Positions 9,152 through 18,263 of a stretch of 64,000 bases of DNA are shown piece after piece. Origin of the DNA: Rhodopirellula baltica. GTDB taxonomy: Bacteria > Planctomycetota > Planctomycetia > Pirellulales > Pirellulaceae. The notes below the pieces were generated by a model. The model ran no database searches, had not been told where the DNA came from, and saw nothing but the letters and a program-made list of their open reading frames with translations. Numbering within the stretch: the first letter of the stretch is position 1; the number at the start of each line of letters is the position of its first letter. The stretch lies in NCBI GenBank assembly GCA_002901265.1, contig PPHI01000057.1, positions 248,001 through 312,000 of the forward strand, given 5' to 3'. Made by a program: the position numbers and the translations under genes.

Positions 9152-10435
9152 ATGACGACATCGATTCGAATCGATCAACTATCCAAACGTTACAAGTTGG
9201 GACTGACGCACGCGGGCAGCATTCGCGAGTTGGCCAATGCCGTGCTTGGACGACTGTTCAACAACGGAACGACATCACACCGCCAACACCGGTCGAGCGA
9301 ACGAGCTGGCGATCAGACAGCTGACTCCGGCTATTTCTGGGCCCTACGTCAAATCAGTTTCGAAGTCGACCAAGGTGACGTGGTCGGAATCGTCGGCAAA
9401 AACGGCGCCGGAAAAAGCACGCTATTAAAACTACTCAGTCGCATCACCTACCCAACGTCCGGGCGAGCCGAATTGGTGGGGCGTGTTGCCAGCCTGCTCG
9501 AAGTCGGCACGGGCTTTCACCCGGAACTCACCGGTCGAGAAAACGTCTTCTTGAACGGAACCATTCTGGGAATGACCCGACACGAAATCCAGCGACAGCT
9601 TGATGACATCGTTGAGTTTGCGGGCGTCGCGAAGTTTCTTGATACTCCCGTGAAACGATACAGCAGTGGGATGAAAGTCCGCCTGGGCTTCGCAGTCGCC
9701 GCACACCTGAATCCAGAAATTTTGATTGTTGACGAAGTCTTGGCGGTAGGGGATGTCGAGTTTCAGCGCCGCTGCCTTGGAAAAATGCAAAGCGTTGCCG
9801 AATCGGGAAAGACGGTTTTGTTCGTCAGCCACAACCTCGCTTCTGTGCGTGCGTTGACCAATCGATGCGTTGTCCTTTCTCACGGACAAGTGGCATTCGA
9901 TGGCGATACGGACGAAGCGGTGAACGTCTACATCCAAGAGAACCTCAGCGGAAACTCCGAGTCATCTTCGGTTGCAGACCTACCGCGATCGTTTTCAGGT
10001 CTCTGTCGCCAGCTGGAGTTTGTCGACTTGCAATTGGAGCAAACCGACGACATCGATGGTCAACCATTTCGTTTTACAGCCACGATTCGTGCCAATTCCC
10101 AATGCCGCGATTTCCTGCTTGGCATCACGGTTTTTGACGCCAACCAAAATCCTGTCGGAAGCACGTTTACGGAGACAGCCGAAGCACCGAGCAGCGGAAA
10201 TTGTCGCGAGTATCACTTCGACGCATCATTCGATTTGGCTCCTGGACAGTACCACTGCGCGATATCAATCGCCGATGCGGCATCGCAAGGGAAACGCATC
10301 TACGACTCCGTTTCCGAAGTGATGCCGTTTCGAATCGAGCTGCCTGTCACGGACCTTCGTGGCTGGCATGCCGGATGGGGCCCCGTGCGTTTACCGCAAC
10401 CACAGTTGCTGAACTGCGATCCGGTAACCCGATAA
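9152..10435 (+). CDS. wzt: Polysaccharide ABC transporter ATPase with C-terminal carbohydrate-binding domain
   Basis: The 427-residue energising subunit of the Wzm/Wzt exporter. Walker A is GKNGAGKS at residues 82-89, the signature is YSSGMK, and Walker B is ILIVDEVLAVGD, followed by the VSHN switch histidine. A sequence of about 170 residues after the nucleotide-binding domain (from about residue 265) is beta-rich and matches the Wzt_C type of domain. In E. coli O8/O9a this domain recognises the capped non-reducing end of the glycan. The export machinery therefore probably checks a terminal modification, possibly one of the methyl, sulfate or acyl groups made by its neighbours. There is an unusual 30-residue polar insert before the ATPase core (about residues 35-60). 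Confidence 0.93.
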   Translation: MTTSIRIDQLSKRYKLGLTHAGSIRELANAVLGRLFNNGTTSHRQHRSSERAGDQTADSGYFWALRQISFEVDQGDVVGIVGKNGAGKSTLLKLLSRITYPTSGRAELVGRVASLLEVGTGFHPELTGRENVFLNGTILGMTRHEIQRQLDDIVEFAGVAKFLDTPVKRYSSGMKVRLGFAVAAHLNPEILIVDEVLAVGDVEFQRRCLGKMQSVAESGKTVLFVSHNLASVRALTNRCVVLSHGQVAFDGDTDEAVNVYIQENLSGNSESSSVADLPRSFSGLCRQLEFVDLQLEQTDDIDGQPFRFTATIRANSQCRDFLLGITVFDANQNPVGSTFTETAEAPSSGNCREYHFDASFDLAPGQYHCAISIADAASQGKRIYDSVSEVMPFRIELPVTDLRGWHAGWGPVRLPQPQLLNCDPVTR

Positions 10436-10443
10436 ACCAGACA

Positions 10444-11601
10444 ATGGGCATCCTTCGAGTCTACTTGGCGTTGTGTGTTCTAACGGCACACTCGTCCTCG
10501 TTGTTGCCCTGCCCAATGTTGAACGGACGCCAAGCCGTTCAGGTGTTCTACCTGATTTCCGGATTTTACATGCAGCTGATTCTGTCCCAAAGATACGACA
10601 AGACGTTTCAGTTTTATCGGTCCCGACTCATTCGCGTTGCGGTTCCTTACTTTGTCGTGTTGGCAATCGTCGTTGCGATCAGCTTCATCGTCGGTTGTCT
10701 GTCGGGCAACTACTTGAGTTTGACTCCCTATCAGACGATGCAAGCGAATAACGGTGCCTTAGGAGTTCTGTTCGCGGCGATCTCGAATGTGACATTGTTT
10801 GGCCAAGACATCGTGATGTTCCTAAAGCATGACTTGGGCGAACCACTTTGCTTGACACATTGCTTTCGAAATTCACCGACGCCACTCTATCGCTATTTGC
10901 TGATCCCGCAGTGCTGGACGATCGCAGTTGAGCTGACGTTTTACTGGTTCGCGCCCTGGCTTGCAAAACGCAAAACAGCTTTCCTGACCGCGATCGTCGT
11001 GTTGTCCCTGTTGGCAAGAATTACCGCCTATGAACTGTTTGGACTGAATCAAGATCCCTTCAACTATCGCTTCTTCCCTTTCGAGCTAGCGATTTTTGTC
11101 AGCGGCATGCTCAGTTTCCGATTGTACGAAACACTTAACCTTCGGTTGAACTGGTCGTTGGATACTGATTCTCGCAAAGGTGCCAAGCGTTCGATCCTTG
11201 CCGCGATCGCTGGCACGATTCTGCTAGGAACAGTCGCGGCCACGCTGACCAAAGGGCTTGGGTTGGTGATTGGGAAAGAGTACGCAGAATTGATCAGCTA
11301 CGCCGGCTGGGCCTTGGTTGTGGTTGGACTGTTCCACTTGTTTCGAAGTAGTGAATGGGATCGAAAGATCGGCGAACTTTCGTACCCTATTTACTTGCTG
11401 CACTTTTTTGTCATTGAACTCGTCACCACTTTCGCATCCCAATTTGCGGGACAACCGGTTCACATCAGTTGGCTTGCTGCGTTCATCACCGTCGGCAGTT
11501 CAATCGCAATGTGTCGCTGGATTATCCAGCCGCTCGACCGGTTTCGACATCTCTTGTCGCAACCGCGATCGGCGGATCCGATGCAAGCTTGTTTGGCGTA
11601 G
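10444..11601 (+). CDS. Acyltransferase-3 family membrane O-acyltransferase
   Basis: A 385-residue polytopic protein of the acyltransferase-3 family (PF01757; OafA/NodX-like), which acetylates or otherwise acylates sugars using cytoplasmic acyl-CoA. It opens ILRVYLALCVLTAHSS, where the histidine corresponds to the catalytic H of the R/H motif. It then has GRQAVQVFYLISGFYM, the typical V.lFFvlSGf block, FYRSRLIRVAVPYF, and PQCWTIAVELTFYW, the wSL..E..FY block. About ten TM segments follow, ending in IGELSYPIYLLHF. ATG 10444 is used; upstream in-frame codons lie within the preceding ATPase gene. It is one of two such proteins in the cluster; the other is frameshifted. Confidence 0.85.
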   Translation: MGILRVYLALCVLTAHSSSLLPCPMLNGRQAVQVFYLISGFYMQLILSQRYDKTFQFYRSRLIRVAVPYFVVLAIVVAISFIVGCLSGNYLSLTPYQTMQANNGALGVLFAAISNVTLFGQDIVMFLKHDLGEPLCLTHCFRNSPTPLYRYLLIPQCWTIAVELTFYWFAPWLAKRKTAFLTAIVVLSLLARITAYELFGLNQDPFNYRFFPFELAIFVSGMLSFRLYETLNLRLNWSLDTDSRKGAKRSILAAIAGTILLGTVAATLTKGLGLVIGKEYAELISYAGWALVVVGLFHLFRSSEWDRKIGELSYPIYLLHFFVIELVTTFASQFAGQPVHISWLAAFITVGSSIAMCRWIIQPLDRFRHLLSQPRSADPMQACLA

Positions 11602-11624
11602 CTGGACTTTCGGTTCGAAAAAAG

Positions 11625-12611
11625 ATGAGTCTCCCCATTAGCTGTTGCAACCTCTGCGGTTCGTCGGAGCGTTCAAAACTTGGACGCTGTTCGCTGCCAA
11701 TTGAATTGCGATCGGATAAAACGTCCGTAGAAGTTCGCACTCTTGCCGAGTCGGTTCGCGATAGCGAGTTGTACGAGTGTCATCAATGCGGACTTCGATA
11801 TCGCAAACCCCAGCTTGACGAACAGTCGCTAGGACAACTTTATCGCGAATTGCCAGCCCAGGCTTGGGACTACGTCGAAGCTGATATTCAATCCTGGAAT
11901 GTCGCCGGCAAAGTGATTCGCAAACGTTTTGCGGGTCAATCCGAAATCAAGATTGTGGACATTGGTGCTTTTGATGGCCGATTTTTGTCGATGCTGCCCA
12001 AGAGCTGGAATAAAGCGGCCGTCGAGCCTTGCAACTCTGTTTTGGAATCCCTGAAACAGCGTGATATCCGCTGGATTTCCGACTTCCCTGAAAATATTCC
12101 TGACGCGGAATTCGGCCAGTTCGATGTGGCAACGATGTTTGATGTCTTTGAACACCTGCCCGATCCACAAACAACCATCCGTCAAATCGTCCGTCTACTT
12201 CGACCGGGCGGCATGTTCCTTTTTTCAACAGGCAATTCGAGTCATTGGAGTTGGAACCTGCTGGCCGGACAGCATTGGTATCTGCACACGATTCAACACC
12301 TCAGCTTTGCGAATCCACGCAGCATTCGCTGGCTAGCCGAAGCGGAAGGATTGAAATTGCAGGGCCGAATCAGGCACAGCCATCAACGGCGGACCTTGCG
12401 TCACAAGTTTCAGCACAGCTTGGAAACGCTGCATTGGCGTGGCCGAATGAGCCACGGTCCTCAGCGTCATCTTGCCGGATTGATTCAACGACTTCCTGGT
12501 CAACGTCGTTTGATGCATCGCGACCGAGCTCCGATGGCGGTGTCATTGAACGATCACATGTTGGTTTGCTTAGCAAAACCGACAGTCTCGAAGGAGACAC
12601 CGAAACGATGA
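11625..12611 (+). CDS. Class I SAM-dependent methyltransferase with N-terminal zinc-ribbon-like Cys motif
   Basis: A 328-residue protein. The N-terminal 65 residues have cysteine pairs (CCNLCG and CHQCGLRYRKP), as in sugar C-methyltransferases and related proteins of surface-glycan clusters. A Methyltransf_23-type Rossmann domain follows, with VDIGAFDGRFL as SAM motif I near residue 108, AVEPCN, and FDVATMFDVFEHLPDP. RLLRPGGMFLFSTGN closes the fold. It probably methylates a sugar nucleotide or the glycan terminus. ATG 11625 gives the conserved N-terminus. TGA 12609-12611 overlaps the next ATG (ATGA). Confidence 0.85.
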   Translation: MSLPISCCNLCGSSERSKLGRCSLPIELRSDKTSVEVRTLAESVRDSELYECHQCGLRYRKPQLDEQSLGQLYRELPAQAWDYVEADIQSWNVAGKVIRKRFAGQSEIKIVDIGAFDGRFLSMLPKSWNKAAVEPCNSVLESLKQRDIRWISDFPENIPDAEFGQFDVATMFDVFEHLPDPQTTIRQIVRLLRPGGMFLFSTGNSSHWSWNLLAGQHWYLHTIQHLSFANPRSIRWLAEAEGLKLQGRIRHSHQRRTLRHKFQHSLETLHWRGRMSHGPQRHLAGLIQRLPGQRRLMHRDRAPMAVSLNDHMLVCLAKPTVSKETPKR

Positions 12612-13813
12612 AACAGACTTGTTTGATCGCAGCTTCGGTTCCTGGAAGTCCGGGCGTCGACGGTGTATTTCTCCGCGACATGCTTGACGTCCCAGGGATC
12701 ACCCCTGTTTCTTTGGCCGCGATGCAGTCCAATCAAAAATGGTTGCAGACACCGCTACGCCATGTCGATTCGACCATTGCCATCACTCCGCCGAACGAAT
12801 GGTACACAACGGAACGACATAACGCGTTGACGTTGCCTCAACGCTATTGCCGACATCGGTTTCGTTTTGGCAAGCAGCTGCAGCAGCAACTTCAGCACAT
12901 CAATACATTCATCCGTCAGCGTGATCCCGAACAACTTTGGGTGGTCCTGAACAGTATCGGAATGATTGACCTCGCATCGATGATTTCAGATAGTTTTCCG
13001 GGCACACTGATCACCCAGGTCTGGGACGACCCGATTCACCTTTGCAAACAACGGCAAATCGACCGTTTCAATCGAAGCCGAACCCTCAGCCGATTTCGAC
13101 AGTTGCTTCAGCGATCAAGCCGAATCGGTGTCATTTGCGAAGAAGCCGCATCGAGCTACGAAGGCCAAACGAACGCGGCAATGCACATCGTACGTCACGG
13201 GCTTCCTGGAAAGTCGGTTGGACCACGATTGGAATCCGATCATCCCGGTGAGTTTCACATCGGATTCTCTGGTTCACTTTACGCGAAAGATGCGTGGCAG
13301 TCGCTCCATCGGGCACTTGATTCGATTGACTGGCAACTCGCTGGTCGCCAGGTGGTGCTGGTCGTCACCGGCAGCCAGGTCCAGTTTCGTTCCAAGAGTA
13401 CAGCGAAGTGCTTGTTTTATGGTTGGCGAAACCAAGACGATTTGCAACGTTTGCTGGGAAGCTGTGATTGTTTGTATTTGCCACAACCGTTTTCGGCTGG
13501 TCAAGTTGAACTGGCAAAGCTTTCGTTCCCGACCAAGCTAAGCAGCTACGTGGCGACGGGACGACCAGTCTTTGTGCACTCGCCACAATACAGTTCAGTC
13601 AGTCGCTTTTGCGAGGAACATTCGATGGGAGTGGTCTGTCAATCACTCGCACCAGAATCCGTTGTCAGTCAACTTCAGTCGCTTGCCTGTGACAGTTCTT
13701 ACTATCGCGATCAAGCCGAATCGAGCGCTCGCGTTGCCAATGAAGTCTTGTCGTACGACGCGTTTGCCTCTGGTGTCCGTGGAATGTTAGGTGTCTCGGA
13801 GGTTGTCTCATGA
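12608..13813 (+). CDS. Glycosyltransferase, GT-B fold
   Basis: A 401-residue protein with weak overall family signal. ITQVWDDP near residue 135 and IGVICEEAASSYEG near 175 lie in the N-terminal domain. The C-terminal half has FHIGFSGSLYAKDAWQSLHRAL near 215, LFYGWRNQDDLQRLLGSCDCLYLP near 265, and LSFPTKLSSYVATGRPVFVH near 300, a GT4 donor-site pattern. ATG 12608 overlaps the methyltransferase stop. The same frame stays open for another 121 codons upstream, but that stretch is antiparallel noise inside the methyltransferase gene. Function is assigned by fold and context only. Confidence 0.8.
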   Translation: MKQTCLIAASVPGSPGVDGVFLRDMLDVPGITPVSLAAMQSNQKWLQTPLRHVDSTIAITPPNEWYTTERHNALTLPQRYCRHRFRFGKQLQQQLQHINTFIRQRDPEQLWVVLNSIGMIDLASMISDSFPGTLITQVWDDPIHLCKQRQIDRFNRSRTLSRFRQLLQRSSRIGVICEEAASSYEGQTNAAMHIVRHGLPGKSVGPRLESDHPGEFHIGFSGSLYAKDAWQSLHRALDSIDWQLAGRQVVLVVTGSQVQFRSKSTAKCLFYGWRNQDDLQRLLGSCDCLYLPQPFSAGQVELAKLSFPTKLSSYVATGRPVFVHSPQYSSVSRFCEEHSMGVVCQSLAPESVVSQLQSLACDSSYYRDQAESSARVANEVLSYDAFASGVRGMLGVSEVVS

Positions 13814-15153
13814 ACCGCCCGCGTCTACTCGCATTCATGCGAACGTCTTCTCCGGTCGGAGGAGTCGCGACATGGTTGGATCATTTTGCCGAAGACTGCG
13901 ACAAACATGGAATCCCACTGACTGTGGCCTTGGTTCGCGGACAAACGGAAAACGATCCGCAACGATTTCGTCGCTATCACCCGAACCTTCATTCGGTTGT
14001 TGTCGACGGTCGTGAACTCACTCGCGAGTCGCGGATTTTGGCTTGCCAGCGTGTCATCCGTCGAGTCAATCCGACCGCGGTTTTGCCACTGGGCGTGCTC
14101 GATGCAAACGCGGCAACGATTCGTGAAAAACGTCTTCGTGCGTTGTACCTGATTAGCTCAGCGCACGGAAACTTGCCACCGATGTTGGCGGACCTGACTG
14201 ACCTTCGAACCGGGATCGATCATGTCGTTTGCGTTGGCGAAATGACGCGACGTTTTCTCACGCAATTCGCAGAGTTCGAATCACACCGAGTCTCACATGT
14301 CCCCAACGGTGCTCGACTGCCAATTGCGGCATGGAATCCTCCGCAACCCGACCTCCCGATACGTCTGGGCTACGTCGGTCGTTTGACCAAAGGCGATAAA
14401 CGCGTCTTCGACATTGCAGAATTATGCCGAGTCCTGACCGAACGCCGTCTGCCGTTTCAGTTCACAATTGCTGGCAGCGGACCCGCCGAATCAGAACTCC
14501 GTTCGAAACTCATTCCTTATCAACACTGTATCACTTGGCTGGGCGCTCAATCGTCCGATCAGATCTACGGTGATGTGCTGCCCAACCTCGACTTGTTATT
14601 GCTATTTTCTTCGTCGGAAACGTTCGGCATTGTCTTGGCCGAAGCGATGATGAATGGCGTCGTACCGGTGACATCGCAATACGTCGGTTTTCACAGTGAA
14701 GGTTTGGTTGTCGATGGGGAGCACGGCCGATCGTTTTTGATTGGCGATGTTGACCAAGCGGCATGCATTATCGAAGAACTTTCGCTCAACGCTGCCGAAC
14801 GCCATCGATTGGCAGACGCGGGCCGAAGACATGCCGAATCCGAATACACCTGGAATCGATGCATGACTGGTTGGCGACAGCTGATCGAAGATGTCCACCA
14901 GACCGCTCCTGTTGCACCGGCGTCAGAACTGTGCCAATCCATCAGACACGACAACGGAATTTTGGACCGAGCAGGTGTCTCGGTCGAATGGGCGGACCGC
15001 GCCCGTCGGCTTCGTCGCTGGCTTCGTCAATCCAAACACGTCGATGGCGTCGAATGGCCGCTGTTCAATCGCGACCATTGTCCACAGCGACTTGAGTCAA
15101 TCTTGAACCAAACGCAACAAGTGGAGGCGGACGCGGCATGCCACGTTTGTTAA
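13810..15153 (+). CDS. GT4 glycosyltransferase
   Basis: A 447-residue GT-B transferase. It starts LLAFMRTSSPVGGVATWLDHFAED, the GG-x-x-x-W acceptor-domain loop. It carries HVPNGARLP in the linker, LGYVGRLTKGDKRVFDIAEL near residue 185, IAGSGPAESELRSKL near 220, LLLFSSSETFGIVLAEAMMNGVVPV with the E-x7-E motif near 265, and EYTWNRCMTGW near the end. About 80 residues of non-conserved tail follow the catalytic domain. ATG 13810 overlaps the previous stop by 4 bases, and the gene overlaps the following paralogue by 16 bases. It resembles its downstream neighbour closely enough (GRLTK/GRLEN, EAMMNGVVP/EAMAHGVVP, similar tails) to suggest an old tandem duplication. Confidence 0.88.
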   Translation: MNRPRLLAFMRTSSPVGGVATWLDHFAEDCDKHGIPLTVALVRGQTENDPQRFRRYHPNLHSVVVDGRELTRESRILACQRVIRRVNPTAVLPLGVLDANAATIREKRLRALYLISSAHGNLPPMLADLTDLRTGIDHVVCVGEMTRRFLTQFAEFESHRVSHVPNGARLPIAAWNPPQPDLPIRLGYVGRLTKGDKRVFDIAELCRVLTERRLPFQFTIAGSGPAESELRSKLIPYQHCITWLGAQSSDQIYGDVLPNLDLLLLFSSSETFGIVLAEAMMNGVVPVTSQYVGFHSEGLVVDGEHGRSFLIGDVDQAACIIEELSLNAAERHRLADAGRRHAESEYTWNRCMTGWRQLIEDVHQTAPVAPASELCQSIRHDNGILDRAGVSVEWADRARRLRRWLRQSKHVDGVEWPLFNRDHCPQRLESILNQTQQVEADAACHVC

Positions 15154-16445
15154 TCGTCTCGCGTTGCAGCAACCCGCGTGGTGGCGCCGACCAAATCATC
15201 GCCGACCTTTGCCGGGAATTGCCGGACTATGGGTGGAATGTCAAGTTGGCTTTGACCCAAGGTTTAACGTTCAATCGCCCAGAGCTTTACAGCGAGATTC
15301 ATCCCGAGTTGCCGATCATCAAAATTGATGGCACTTCAGGAATTCGTCAAACGCGCGTCGATGCGATTGCCAATACCATCGACCAGGAATCACCCGACAT
15401 CGTTTTGGTGATGCGTGTCTTCGATGCATTGCCCGCTATCGTGCGATCGAAGACCAAGCCGCATCTCGCATTAGGAATTCGATCGTTCGAACCCGGATAC
15501 CTAAGCGACGCTCGGCGCTACCGAAATGCGATCGACTGCTGCATCACGTCTGGCAAATTGATCGCCCGAACCTGTACCGACTGGGCCGGGTTCACTCCCG
15601 ATTCCGTTCGCAGTATCGCTGGCGGTGTACGTGCACCGATTCGACGTCCAATCCGTTCACAACGACAAGAGGGACCGATCCGATTGCTATATGCCGGTCG
15701 GCTTGAAAACCAACAAAAGCGATGTGGTGACTTTATTCCTTTCATCGATTCGCTCGTTAAACGCGAGATCGATTTCCAAATGGAATTTGTCGGAACGGGA
15801 CCGTTCGAAGAAGACCTCCGTCAAGCGTTCCAGGAGCAGACGGCAAAGGGGCAGATCAAATTCCATGGATGGGTAGACCGCGACCAACTCTATCAAGAAT
15901 TCTACCCCAACGCAGACCTATTCGTTCACTTTGCCGCGTGGGAAGGTGTCACGATCGCACCTCGTGAAGCGATGGCGCATGGCGTCGTCCCTATCATTTC
16001 GCGATTCGACGGATTGGAAATCGAACAGCAGTTCTGTCATCAAACCAATGCATTGACTTTCCCAATCGGGGACACTGAATCGGCTGCAAATTGTGTTGCT
16101 GAACTGTCTGCCGATCTGGTTCGCCGTGTTCGACTTTCTGAAAACGCGGAACGGTCACAACAAGGCGAGTATTCGTTTCGGGGGGCCATGAAGGCGTGGG
16201 ATCAGACGCTTCGCCAATGCCTCTCGCGTCCCAAACAGACGGGGCATGTCGAAATGATTCGCGATCGATTACCTGGTCGCCTCTCGCGTCTTGGAATCCC
16301 CGCCCACATTGAATCAGGGCTTCGAAAACTGTTTCATAAACCGATTCGCCACCAAAGTCCGGGCAGCGAATGGCCAACAAACAGTGGCTTGGTCACCGAG
16401 GTTGAAACACGTGAACTGCATCAGCTAGCGAGTGTGTTAGCGTGA
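15138..16445 (+). CDS. GT4 glycosyltransferase
   Basis: A 435-residue GT-B transferase. It begins LLIVSRCSNPRGGADQIIADLCREL. The donor domain has LLYAGRLENQQKRCGDFIPF near residue 180, MEFVGTGPFEEDLRQ near 215, GWVDRDQLYQEFYPNADLFVHF, and WEGVTIAPREAMAHGVVPIIS with the E-x7-E type motif. A GGAGG Shine-Dalgarno lies 10 bases before ATG 15138, inside the preceding gene, and supports this start despite the 16-base overlap. It probably extends the same glycan as its upstream paralogue. The stop overlaps the GTG start of the next gene. Confidence 0.88.
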   Translation: MPRLLIVSRCSNPRGGADQIIADLCRELPDYGWNVKLALTQGLTFNRPELYSEIHPELPIIKIDGTSGIRQTRVDAIANTIDQESPDIVLVMRVFDALPAIVRSKTKPHLALGIRSFEPGYLSDARRYRNAIDCCITSGKLIARTCTDWAGFTPDSVRSIAGGVRAPIRRPIRSQRQEGPIRLLYAGRLENQQKRCGDFIPFIDSLVKREIDFQMEFVGTGPFEEDLRQAFQEQTAKGQIKFHGWVDRDQLYQEFYPNADLFVHFAAWEGVTIAPREAMAHGVVPIISRFDGLEIEQQFCHQTNALTFPIGDTESAANCVAELSADLVRRVRLSENAERSQQGEYSFRGAMKAWDQTLRQCLSRPKQTGHVEMIRDRLPGRLSRLGIPAHIESGLRKLFHKPIRHQSPGSEWPTNSGLVTEVETRELHQLASVLA

Positions 16446-17631
16446 GCGGAAGGTTGCAAAGTATCGACGTGCTTCGCGGAATCGCGATTCTCGGTGTGTT
16501 GGCAATTCATTGCCAACATGATGCCCCAGGTGGATTTCGCCAGAACATTTGGTTCCTGCCGAGTTTCTTGGCAGACTATGGCTACATGGGAGTGCACTTA
16601 TTCGTTCTGCTTTCCGGATTTTGTATTCATCGGAAAGTTGCGATCGAAAAGGCAAACACGGGCGAATACAAACTGAATTGGCTTCAGTTTTGGAAACGAC
16701 GTTTTTGGCGACTCTACCCACCGTACTTGGCTGCGATCGCGTTCAGTCTGTTCGTGGCGGCCGCCCGGGAAACGTACAGTTTCGACAATACGGCAGCGTT
16801 CTGGGATTTGTTTTTGCATCTCACGATGCTGCACAACCTTACCAATTCGCGACCGAACTTTCAAACGGAGTGTTTTGGTCGCTCGGTATGGAAGAGCAGT
16901 TGTATCTTGCGTACTTCGCATTGATCGTGATGTTTCAGCGACTGCCGTTGCGACAGACATTTGCGATCGTCGTTTCAGTGACGTTGCTTTGGCGTTTCTT
17001 TGTCAGCTCATCGCCCGCCGTTCCTATCGGCAAAGTTGAGATTGGCTATTGGCATTTTTGGCCAACGATGTTTTGGCTTCACTGGATGCTTGGGGCAATC
17101 GCCGTTGACGCAAGCCTTGGGAACCGAACGCTGCCACGCTGGACTCACTCATTGCCGCTCGCAACTGTGACAATGCTGTTCGCGTTGTTTTTCAATTCGA
17201 ACATGTTTCAATTGCTAGACAACACCGGCCACTCGTCATTGTTCGCGAATTTGCTTCCAATCGCATCGCGTCCCGCACTGCAACACGTCGGTGAGCTACT
17301 CGCGGCGATTTCTTTCTTCTGTTTAATGAATTGGATGTTAGATCGTGAAGCAACGAAATGGATGACAAACCCGGTTGCCAATCAACTGGCGAAGCTCGGA
17401 AGAATTTCTTATTCCGTCTATCTGGTCCACATCCCAATCTTGGGTTTCGTGTCGGGCTGTTGCGAATTTGAATCGACTGGTTTGCAGTGGATTGAGCGAA
17501 CCGTCCTCCTTTGGGGTGTCTCGATACTTGGTGGCCTCGTTTTCCATCACGCGGTGGAAAAATGGTTCATCAACGGTGTCATGCCTCGCTACCGACGCCA
17601 AGCCCGCTTTGTAGCAGCGACGGAAGCTTGA
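16442..17631 (+). pseudogene. Acyltransferase-3 family membrane protein broken by a one-base frameshift
   Basis: Two overlapping frames together encode one acyltransferase-3 protein (PF01757). The first starts at GTG 16442 (overlapping the preceding TGA) with IDVLRGIAILGVLAIHCQH, then GVHLFVLLSGFCI and WKRRFWRLYPPYLAAIAF. It loses the pattern after SRPNFQ at about 16861. The second frame resumes with NGVFWSLGMEEQLYL from 16864 and runs to the stop at 17631, with LGRISYSVYLVHIPILGF near the end. The junction is CAAAC at 16862-16866; restoring one A (CAAAAC) joins NFQ to NGVFWSLG and gives a normal 396-residue protein. No slippery heptamer is seen, so programmed frameshifting is unlikely. It is either a sequencing or assembly error or a real loss of function in glycan acylation. 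Confidence 0.85.
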
Positions 17632-18263
17632 TGTTCCAAACGCTTCGAAGTATCTGTGCTGGCTTGCGACTCTTGCGACATCCCGAGTTGGTCGCTGACC
17701 TTGGACGCCGCCAATCGCAACTAGCAATTATTCGGCAATTGAAATTCCAATCACCGACCTGTCGCATTTCCAATGAAGTCGTGCTAACCGAACAAAGCCT
17801 CAGCGAACTGCGGCTTGGCGAAGCTGTTTCCATCGGTCATGGGTGTGTACTGACATTTGGCGACGAGCAAAACGGTATTGGCAAAATCACGGTCGGTTCG
17901 CAAACATGGATCGGCCCGTACAACAATCTACGCAGTGGCGGTGGAAGAATTGAGATTGGATGCGGATGCCTCATCAGCCAGTTTTGCACGCTTGTCGCAA
18001 GTCATCATGGCACCGATCGAGACACGCCGATTCGCGAACAAGCCCCCGCGATTGGAAAACGTGATATCCGATTAGGCGATGACGTGTGGCTGGGAGCTGG
18101 CGTAACGGTCACTGCCGGGTCGAGGATCGGCACTGGTGCGGTGATTGGCGCCGGATCGGTGGTAATCGGTGAGGTGCCCGAATACGAAATTTGGGCGGGC
18201 AGTCCAGCACGCAAAATTGGCGAACGTAAATCGTCAAACCCTTCCGGAGTAGCTGGAAATTGA
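17631..18263 (+). CDS. Hexapeptide-repeat O-acetyltransferase
   Basis: A 210-residue left-handed beta-helix acyltransferase that uses acetyl-CoA. After an N-terminal helix region come IGHGCVLTFGDE, ITVGSQTWIGPYNNLRSGGG, IEIGCGCLISQFCTLVASHH with the catalytic histidine region, then IRLGDDVWLGAGVTVTAGS, IGTGAVIGAGSVVIGEVPE and IWAGSPARKIGERK. The last block is the standard end of the MaA/WcaF/VatA group. It probably acetylates a sugar in the cytoplasm. ATG 17631 shares its A with the preceding TGA (TGATG); the next gene starts at TTGA on its own stop. Confidence 0.85.
   Translation: MFQTLRSICAGLRLLRHPELVADLGRRQSQLAIIRQLKFQSPTCRISNEVVLTEQSLSELRLGEAVSIGHGCVLTFGDEQNGIGKITVGSQTWIGPYNNLRSGGGRIEIGCGCLISQFCTLVASHHGTDRDTPIREQAPAIGKRDIRLGDDVWLGAGVTVTAGSRIGTGAVIGAGSVVIGEVPEYEIWAGSPARKIGERKSSNPSGVAGN

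Noticed and set aside
12245-12607. A 121-codon N-terminal extension of the glycosyltransferase at 12608
   Set aside because: It overlaps the SAM-methyltransferase gene in another frame. The ATG at 12608 gives a clean ATGA overlap and the extension has no family match.
16862-16866. Programmed ribosomal frameshifting at the acyltransferase break
   Set aside because: No X-XXY-YYZ slippery heptamer in the right phase, and no such system is known in this family. A missing A explains the break more simply.
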